This document shows, one piece after another, positions 34,462 through 39,533 of a DNA stretch of 39,533 nucleotides. The stretch covers positions 1 to 39,533 of the forward strand of contig JAJZVP010000007.1 of assembly GCA_021845615.1 (NCBI GenBank), in the 5' to 3' direction. The position numbers and the translations under genes are program-made. Under the pieces are notes generated by a model, which ran no database searches, had not been told where the DNA came from, and worked only from the letters and a program-made list of their open reading frames with translations. This DNA is from a bacterium (GTDB lineage Bacteria; Vulcanimicrobiota; Vulcanimicrobiia; Vulcanimicrobiales; Vulcanimicrobiaceae). Numbering within the stretch: the stretch's first letter is position 1; each line of letters begins with the position of its first letter.

Positions 34462-35064
34462 ATGCCCAAACTTACCCGTATTTACACGCGCACCGGCGAT
34501 GACGGCAGCACCGGGCTCGTCGGGGGCCAGCGAATCGCGAAGAACAGCCTCCGCATCGAGACCTACGGTACCGTCGACGAACTCTCGAGCGCGGTCGGTC
34601 TCGCCCGCACCGAGCTGCGCCCGTTGCTCGCCACGCGCGAGCGCGCCCGGCGCCTCGACGCCTGGCTCGACTGGGTGCAGGACGCCCTCTTCAATCTCGG
34701 AAGCGATCTCGCGACCTTACCGGCCAACCGCTGGGAAGGTATGCCGCTCACCTCCGCTGAGGATGTGGCGGCGCTCGAACGCGCGATCGACGAAGCGCAG
34801 CGCGATCTCGAGCCACTCGCGAACTTCATTCATCCCGGCGGCGCACCGACCGGCGCATTTCTCCACCTCGCGCGAACGGTCTGCCGACGCGCGGAGCGCC
34901 TGCTCGTTACCCTTCGCGCCGAGGAGGAAGGGCTCTCGATCGAGACCCTCCATTTTCTCAATCGTCTCTCCGACGCGCTCTTCGTCTGGTCGCGCTGGAT
35001 CAACGCCGAACTCCACGAACCCGAATATCTCTGGAACCCCAAGAGCGCCCCGCCGACGCCCTGA
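34462..35064 (+). CDS. PduO-type ATP:cob(I)alamin adenosyltransferase
   Basis: 200 residues from the ATG at 34462; the frame runs further upstream into the spacer but family proteins begin here (MPKLTRIYTRTGDDGSTGL). ATP-binding residues sit in TRTGDDGSTGL (9-19). NFIHPGGAPTGAFLHLART and CRRAERLL (121-148) form the active-site helices, and RLSDALFVWSRWIN is the closing helix. The enzyme moves the adenosyl group of ATP onto cob(I)alamin to give adenosylcobalamin. No B12-dependent enzyme is in the window. It is 48 bases upstream of the permease gene on the same strand. Confidence 0.93.
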   Translation: MPKLTRIYTRTGDDGSTGLVGGQRIAKNSLRIETYGTVDELSSAVGLARTELRPLLATRERARRLDAWLDWVQDALFNLGSDLATLPANRWEGMPLTSAEDVAALERAIDEAQRDLEPLANFIHPGGAPTGAFLHLARTVCRRAERLLVTLRAEEEGLSIETLHFLNRLSDALFVWSRWINAELHEPEYLWNPKSAPPTP

Positions 35065-35112
35065 CGGTCTCCTAGGGGGACGCCGCGACCGAGCCTGCGA
35101 AGAGCGCGGCCG

Positions 35113-36636
35113 ATGGCATTTTTTGAACGGCTGTTCGCTACAACGAACGTCGAGCGGCTGCGCGCGCTCGCACAACGAAAAATTCTCAAACGCGCACTCT
35201 CCGCGAAGGACCTGGTGGCGATCGGCCTAGGGACGATGATCGGCGGCGGTATCTTTACCACCATCGGCACCGGGGTCAAGGGCGCGGGGCCCGCAGTCAT
35301 CATCAGTTATTTGCTCGCCGGTATCACCTCGTTCTTCGCCGCGCTCTGCTATGCGGAGCTCGGCGCGATGGTGCCGATCGCCGGTAGCGCCTACACCTAC
35401 GCATACGCGACGATGGGCAAACTCTTCGCGTGGATCATCGGCTTCGCATTGATCTTCGAATATGGGATCAGCGCCGCGCCGGTAGCGCAGCAATTCTCCG
35501 CGGCGCTCCAGGACGTATTAAAATCCGTCGGATTCGTTCTGCCGACGTGGGCGCAACAATCGAATTTGGTCATTCACGGCGCGTGGTGGCAACTCAACAC
35601 GTGGGATCTCGCGCACTCGCAGGTCGACGTCGTCGGCGCGCTCTTCGTACTCGCGCTCTCGCTGCTGCTCTCGGTCGGCATTCGCGAAACGGCGACGACG
35701 AATAACGTTTTCGTCGTTCTGAAAATTTCGGCGTTGATGGTCTTCATCGTCGCCGGGCTCTTCCTCTTCCATCCCGCGAACCTGCAGAATTTCAACCCCT
35801 TCGGTTGGGGAAAACTCACGCCGTTCGGCGGCTCTGCCGACTACAACTCCACCGTGCAACCGTACGGCATCGTCGCCATCGCGGCGTACGTGTTCTTCAG
35901 TTACATCGGATTCGATACCGCCACCACCACCGCCGAAGAGTGCAAGAATCCCAAACGCGACGTCCCGCTCGGCGTGCTCGGAGCCTTGGGAATCGGCACG
36001 CTGATCTACTGCGCGACGGCGATCGTTCTCGTCGGCGCGATGCCCTGGTCGACGGTGCCGATCAAAGATCCGCTCGTCGTCGCGCTCGCGCCGCTCCACC
36101 TGCCGTTCGTCAGCGCGATCATCGTCATCGGCGTCCTCGCCGGCACGACCAGCGTCGCCCTGAGCTCGCTGCTCGGGCAATCGCGCATCTTCTACGTGAT
36201 GGCGCGCGATAAAATGCTCCCACCGATCGTCGCGAAGGTCCACCCGAAATTCAAAACGCCGGTCAACACGACGATGTTCACCGGATTCGCGGTCGCGATC
36301 CTCACGCTCGTCGTTCCGTTGAATCAGCTCTTGAATCTGGTCAACATCGGCACGCTGATCGCATTTACGGTCGTCTGCGCCGGGGTGCTCTATCTCCGGA
36401 AACGGAAGCCCGATATGCCGCGAAGTTTCCGCGTTCCGTTCGTGCCCCTCTTCCCGATCCTCGGTATCGTCTCGTCGCTCTTTCTCGCCATCTTCGGGCT
36501 CTCGCGTACGACGTGGGAATGGTTCGCCGGCGCGTTGGTGATCGGGCTGATCTTCTTCTTCAGCTACGGATTCTGGCGCTCGAATCCCGAGCAGATCGTT
36601 CCCGTCGAAGAGCCCGAGGGGCTTAGCGAGGCTTAA
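35113..36636 (+). CDS. APC superfamily amino-acid permease (cationic amino-acid transporter type)
   Basis: 507 residues, about 12 to 14 membrane helices. The APC signature GLGTMIGGGIF is at 38-48 in the first helix, followed by a long N-terminal cytoplasmic stretch typical of the CAT family. The loop SYIGFDTATTTAEECKNPKRD (in segments) matches CAT transporters. YLRKRKPDMPRSFRVPFVP near the end is a common cytoplasmic loop of these permeases. It imports or exchanges amino acids; the substrate cannot be set from sequence. The 3' end overlaps the convergent copper-amine-oxidase-N-like gene by 14 bases. Confidence 0.9.
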   Translation: MAFFERLFATTNVERLRALAQRKILKRALSAKDLVAIGLGTMIGGGIFTTIGTGVKGAGPAVIISYLLAGITSFFAALCYAELGAMVPIAGSAYTYAYATMGKLFAWIIGFALIFEYGISAAPVAQQFSAALQDVLKSVGFVLPTWAQQSNLVIHGAWWQLNTWDLAHSQVDVVGALFVLALSLLLSVGIRETATTNNVFVVLKISALMVFIVAGLFLFHPANLQNFNPFGWGKLTPFGGSADYNSTVQPYGIVAIAAYVFFSYIGFDTATTTAEECKNPKRDVPLGVLGALGIGTLIYCATAIVLVGAMPWSTVPIKDPLVVALAPLHLPFVSAIIVIGVLAGTTSVALSSLLGQSRIFYVMARDKMLPPIVAKVHPKFKTPVNTTMFTGFAVAILTLVVPLNQLLNLVNIGTLIAFTVVCAGVLYLRKRKPDMPRSFRVPFVPLFPILGIVSSLFLAIFGLSRTTWEWFAGALVIGLIFFFSYGFWRSNPEQIVPVEEPEGLSEA

Positions 36637-37093
36637 CCGCCCCCTGGAAATTGAGCCCCGGCGTAAGAATGTCAACGCGATTCTTCGCCTTTTCGTAGGC
36701 GACGTGGACGGCGAAGGCGCGCGAGATGATCCCCGCATCGACCATCGTTCGGCCGTGCAGCACGAAGGGGGCGCGGCTCAGTTCGATCGACCGGCCGTTG
36801 AGATTGGCGAATCGATCGCCGATACGGAAGCGCACGACGGTACGCCCGCGGAGCAAGATCACTTCGCGCTTCGCGGAATCGAGTTCCACCTCTCCGCCGA
36901 CGCGGCGGGCGATGCCGCGAACCGGAAGGTAGAGATGGTCGTCCGCGGTAACGAATGGCGCGACCCGCGGATCGACCACGCGTCCGTTCACGCGCAACTC
37001 CGGGCGCTGCGCGAGCGCGAGCCAGAGTGCGGCAAAGGCGGCGAGAGAGCAGGTCAGCAAGATCGTACGAGCGCGCGGAACGGTGTAGGTCAT
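36623..37093 (-). CDS. Exported protein with copper amine oxidase N-like domain
   Basis: 156 residues. One N-terminal membrane helix or uncleaved signal (ILLTCSLAAFAALWLALA) is followed by a domain with the copper-amine-oxidase-N layout (PF07833-like). Segments are LRVNGRVVDPRVAPFVTADDHLYLPVRGIARRVGGEVEL, then VILLRGRTVVRFRIGD and RTMVDAGIISRAFAVHVAYE (given in parts). This domain family is a short beta-rich unit repeated in surface proteins and has no amine-oxidase activity. It is the last gene of the dxr-rseP-ispG operon, ATGA overlap with ispG. Its role is unknown. Confidence 0.75.
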   Translation of the reverse strand: MTYTVPRARTILLTCSLAAFAALWLALAQRPELRVNGRVVDPRVAPFVTADDHLYLPVRGIARRVGGEVELDSAKREVILLRGRTVVRFRIGDRFANLNGRSIELSRAPFVLHGRTMVDAGIISRAFAVHVAYEKAKNRVDILTPGLNFQGAVKPR

Positions 37094-38232
37094 GTGACGA
37101 GCGTGACCTCGTGCCGGTACGCGGGATATTTTTCCAAAATCACGCGCTCGATCTCCACGCGCAAGGCTCCCAGGAGCTCTTCTTCCGGATAGGTTCCGAT
37201 CAACGCGCCGGCGCGATAGATCGCACCCTTTCCCTTGCCGCCGGCGACGCCGACATCGGCCATCTTCGACTCACCCGGTCCGTTCACGACGCATCCCATC
37301 ACCGCGACCTTCACCGGGGCGGTGTAGAGTTTCGCGATCGCTTCGACGCTGCGCCCGAGTTCGAGCACCGAGATCTCCGCTCGCCCGCAACTCGGGCAGG
37401 CCGTGATGTCGAAACCTTTTTCGCGCAGGCCGAGCGATTTCAAGATGCCCCAACAGACCGGAATCTCTTCGATCGGATCGGCGGCGAGGGAGACGCGAAT
37501 CGTGTCGCCGATCCCTTCGAACAGCAAGATTCCCAGACCGATCGAGGATTTAATCGTTCCGTCGCGCAGCAAGCCCGCTTCGGTGATGCCGAGGTGGAGG
37601 GGGTAGGGCGTATTTCGCTCGCGCAGACGCGCGTCCATGAGCCGGTAGGCGTGCACCGTGGTGATCACGTCGTGCGCCTTCAGGGAAACGGCGATATCGT
37701 CGTGGCCGTGCTCTTCGAGCATTTCGATGTGCCGCAGCGCCGACTCCACCATCGCCTCGGCGCAGTGCCCGAGTCGCTCCTCGATATCGGGCGCGAGCGA
37801 GCCCATGTTCACGCCGACGCGAATCGGAATCCCGCGTGCTTTCGCTGCGAGCACCACCTCGGCGACTTTCTTCGGGTCGCGAATATTTCCGGGATTGAGC
37901 CGCAGTTTCGCGACCCCGGCTTCGATGGCGGCGAGCGCCATGCGATGGTCGAAATGAATGTCGGCGACGATGGGGACGGGAGAACGATGGACGATCGCCG
38001 GAAGCCCCGCCGCGTCCGGCGGATCCTTGACGGTGACCCGAACGACTTCGCAGCCTTCCATCGCCAATCCGTAAATTTGTTCGAGCGTCGCGTCGGCATC
38101 GGCGGTATCGGTCGTCGTCATCGATTGCACGACGACGGGATGGTCGCCGCCGATCCAGACGCGCTTCACGTCCTCCTTGCCGGTTTTATTGAAGAGTTCG
38201 ATCGCTTTGCTCTTCCGACGAAGACGCAACAT
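37090..38232 (-). CDS. ispG: 4-hydroxy-3-methylbut-2-enyl diphosphate synthase
   Basis: 380 residues from the ATG at 38232, the start that overlaps the rseP stop (TAATG). The TIM-barrel part carries GGDHPVVVQSMTTTDTADADAT, ADIHFDHRMALAAIEAG and KLRLNPGNI (given in parts). The 4Fe-4S ligands are Cys279 and Cys282 (TACPSCGR), Cys314 (VMGCVVNGPGE) and Glu321. It reduces MEcPP to HMBPP in the methylerythritol phosphate (MEP) isoprenoid pathway. All ligands and the short, single-barrel bacterial architecture are present. Together with dxr just upstream of rseP this is the conserved dxr-rseP-ispG order. Confidence 0.96.
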   Translation of the reverse strand: MLRLRRKSKAIELFNKTGKEDVKRVWIGGDHPVVVQSMTTTDTADADATLEQIYGLAMEGCEVVRVTVKDPPDAAGLPAIVHRSPVPIVADIHFDHRMALAAIEAGVAKLRLNPGNIRDPKKVAEVVLAAKARGIPIRVGVNMGSLAPDIEERLGHCAEAMVESALRHIEMLEEHGHDDIAVSLKAHDVITTVHAYRLMDARLRERNTPYPLHLGITEAGLLRDGTIKSSIGLGILLFEGIGDTIRVSLAADPIEEIPVCWGILKSLGLREKGFDITACPSCGRAEISVLELGRSVEAIAKLYTAPVKVAVMGCVVNGPGESKMADVGVAGGKGKGAIYRAGALIGTYPEEELLGALRVEIERVILEKYPAYRHEVTLVT

Positions 38233-39362
38233 TAGTTCAACGCCCCTTTTCCGGCGATGATATTGCCGATATCGTGAACGGCGATCACGGCGAAGAGCGC
38301 GAGCACGACCGCGAATCCCGCGAAGTGGACCATCGCTTCGCGCTCGGGGTCGACGGGTTTGCCACGCAGTAACTCGGCGATGATGAATGCCGCACGGCCG
38401 CCGTCGAGGGCGGGAATCGGTAAGAGGTTGAAGAGCCCGAGCGCGAACGAGATCGTCGCTGCGAGCGCGAAATAGGGGCCCCAACCGAGATCCTGAATTG
38501 CAATCGCGGCCCGGCCGATGCCGATCGGTCCGCTGACCTGGCCGGCATACTTGGTGAAATGCGTGACGAGTTTCTCGATGCTGCCGACGCTCTCCGATGC
38601 AATGAGGCCGTAGGTATAGCCCGCATCGACGAAGGCATCCGTAAAGCCGACGCGTTCGTAGGGAACGCTCGGTACGATGCCGATGCACCCTTCGCGCGCG
38701 TCGCCGGGACAGGGAGCGGGCACCGCCGTGCGGAGGATGGTCGTGCCGTCGTGGAGATACCCGATGCGCAGCGTTTTCCCCAGGGAGGCGTGCAATTTTT
38801 TCACCAGCGCGGTGCCGTCGGCGTACATCACCCCGTCGATCGCAACGATGCGGTCGCCGGGGAGGATGCCCGCGCGCTGTGCCGGCGAACCGCCCTGCAC
38901 TTCAGCGACAACGGTACTCGGATGCGAGGAAGCGACGCCGAACGCCAGGATACCGACGACGAGAATCACGTACGCGAGAAGAAAATTGACGATCGGCCCC
39001 GCGAGCACGATGGCGAGACGTGCGAGCGGCCGCTTCCCTTGGAAATCGCCATCCTCCGTCGCGCCGGCGCCGCGAAATTCCCGTTGCTGCTCGGCCTGCG
39101 TGCGCGTTCCGTCCTCACCGAGCATCGCGCAGTAGCCACCGATCGGAAGGGCGCGAACGGAGTAAAGCGTTCCGCTGCGCTGGCTGGTAAACCCGAACAG
39201 CTTCGGCCCCATTCCTAACGCGAACTCGTTGACGCGCACCCCATTGCGGCGCGCGATGAGAAAATGCCCGAGTTCGTGGAGCACCACGAGCACCGAGAGC
39301 ATGACCAGAAACGTGAGGATCTTCCCCAACGTCGCGATGGGAATGAACGCTAAGAGATGCAT
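38232..39362 (-). CDS. rseP: RseP-type site-2 intramembrane zinc protease
   Basis: 376 residues, four predicted membrane helices. The zinc motif HELGH is at 29-33 (VVLHELGHFLIARRNGV) and the third ligand Asp320 lies in PALDGGRAAF. A PDZ-type domain spans about 150-210 (GGSPAQRAGILPGDRIVAIDG). Family members cut anti-sigma factors or leftover signal peptides inside the membrane. The gene starts directly after the dxr stop (TAG-ATG) and its stop overlaps the ispG start, giving tight translational coupling. The place between dxr and ispG is common to many bacteria. Confidence 0.95.
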   Translation of the reverse strand: MHLLAFIPIATLGKILTFLVMLSVLVVLHELGHFLIARRNGVRVNEFALGMGPKLFGFTSQRSGTLYSVRALPIGGYCAMLGEDGTRTQAEQQREFRGAGATEDGDFQGKRPLARLAIVLAGPIVNFLLAYVILVVGILAFGVASSHPSTVVAEVQGGSPAQRAGILPGDRIVAIDGVMYADGTALVKKLHASLGKTLRIGYLHDGTTILRTAVPAPCPGDAREGCIGIVPSVPYERVGFTDAFVDAGYTYGLIASESVGSIEKLVTHFTKYAGQVSGPIGIGRAAIAIQDLGWGPYFALAATISFALGLFNLLPIPALDGGRAAFIIAELLRGKPVDPEREAMVHFAGFAVVLALFAVIAVHDIGNIIAGKGALN

Positions 39363-39533
39363 CTAAACTCCAGTGGAGAGCGAGGAGTGCGCGGCGAGTC
39401 GAGCGCGCACGAACGCGCGCGCCGCATCGTCGGCACTGCGGAGGCCGGGAAGCGTGAGATCGTCGTGGGGAACGCCCTCGAGCGCCTCGCCGACGAGCGT
39501 GGGAATATCGCCGAAGCGAATCGCGCCCGCAAC
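39363..39533 (-). CDS. dxr: 1-deoxy-D-xylulose-5-phosphate reductoisomerase, C-terminal fragment (cut by window edge)
   Basis: The last 56 codons of a gene that continues past the window edge. The visible protein reads VAGAIRFGDIPTLVGEALEG near its start and ends LAAHSSLSTGV. The AxxAFLxGxIxFxDI type helix at the C-terminus of Dxr matches AGAIRFGDIPTLV. Only a small part is visible, so the name leans on the position directly before rseP and ispG, the usual order. Dxr makes MEP from DXP in the isoprenoid route. Its TAG lies immediately before the rseP ATG. Confidence 0.75.
   Translation of the reverse strand, partial: VAGAIRFGDIPTLVGEALEGVPHDDLTLPGLRSADDAARAFVRARLAAHSSLSTGV

Overview
The window is a dense, high-GC bacterial chromosome segment. 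About 36 protein genes (two cut by the window edges) lie in nine alternating blocks. No intergenic gap exceeds about 130 bases. I see no tRNA, rRNA, transposase, integrase or CRISPR array. Several features suggest a poorly cultured soil-type lineage, with Candidatus Eremiobacterota (WPS-2) or a relative as my guess. These are exported proteins with a lipobox Cys followed by a run of glycines, a secreted S53 sedolisin (a family common in acid habitats), many GTG starts and 1 to 4 base stop/start overlaps. The phylum is inference only.

Layout. 1-6209 (minus): rpmE, prfA, prmC and the start of pyrG, preceded by a coupled pair of exported lipoproteins, one of unknown function and one S53 protease. 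6325-7418 (plus): two small secreted proteins of unknown function. 7455-9290 (minus): the leuC/leuD-type hydro-lyase. 9416-15860 (plus): a six-gene operon, metY, a CoA-binding protein, a LuxE-like acyl-protein synthetase, a LuxC-like acyl reductase, a class III aminotransferase and a Gfo/Idh/MocA dehydrogenase. All five of its junctions are 4-base overlaps. 15877-26045 (minus): glpX, a lipoamide-dehydrogenase-like flavoprotein, a nitrilase-type glutaminase plus a separate nadE (a split glutamine-dependent NAD synthetase), a CysG-N-like dehydrogenase, cinA and two tandem lipoprotein subtilases. 26072-29626 (plus): a PIG-V-like glycosyltransferase, a GtrA-like protein and an ArnT/PMT-like glycosyltransferase. 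29612-34397 (minus): proS, an exported protein of unknown function, an M16 protease, an Amj-type lipid II flippase and a TPR lipoprotein. 34462-36636 (plus): a PduO-type cobalamin adenosyltransferase and an amino-acid permease. 36623-39533 (minus): the end of dxr, then rseP, ispG and a copper-amine-oxidase-N-like exported protein.

The best candidate for an undescribed system is the LuxE-LuxC-aminotransferase-dehydrogenase module at 11196-15860. Its predicted chemistry activates a carboxylic acid, passes it as a thioester, reduces it to an aldehyde and transaminates that to a primary amine. No luciferase (luxAB) or acyl-transferase (luxD) gene is present. It is translationally coupled to metY and lies divergently from leuCD. 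Its substrate cannot be read from sequence. Other points of interest are the split NAD synthetase beside the NMN-deamidase gene cinA, strong enrichment of the HIP1-like octamer GCGATCGC, a perfect 36-base palindrome before rpmE, and a hairpin-rich leuC/metY intergenic region.
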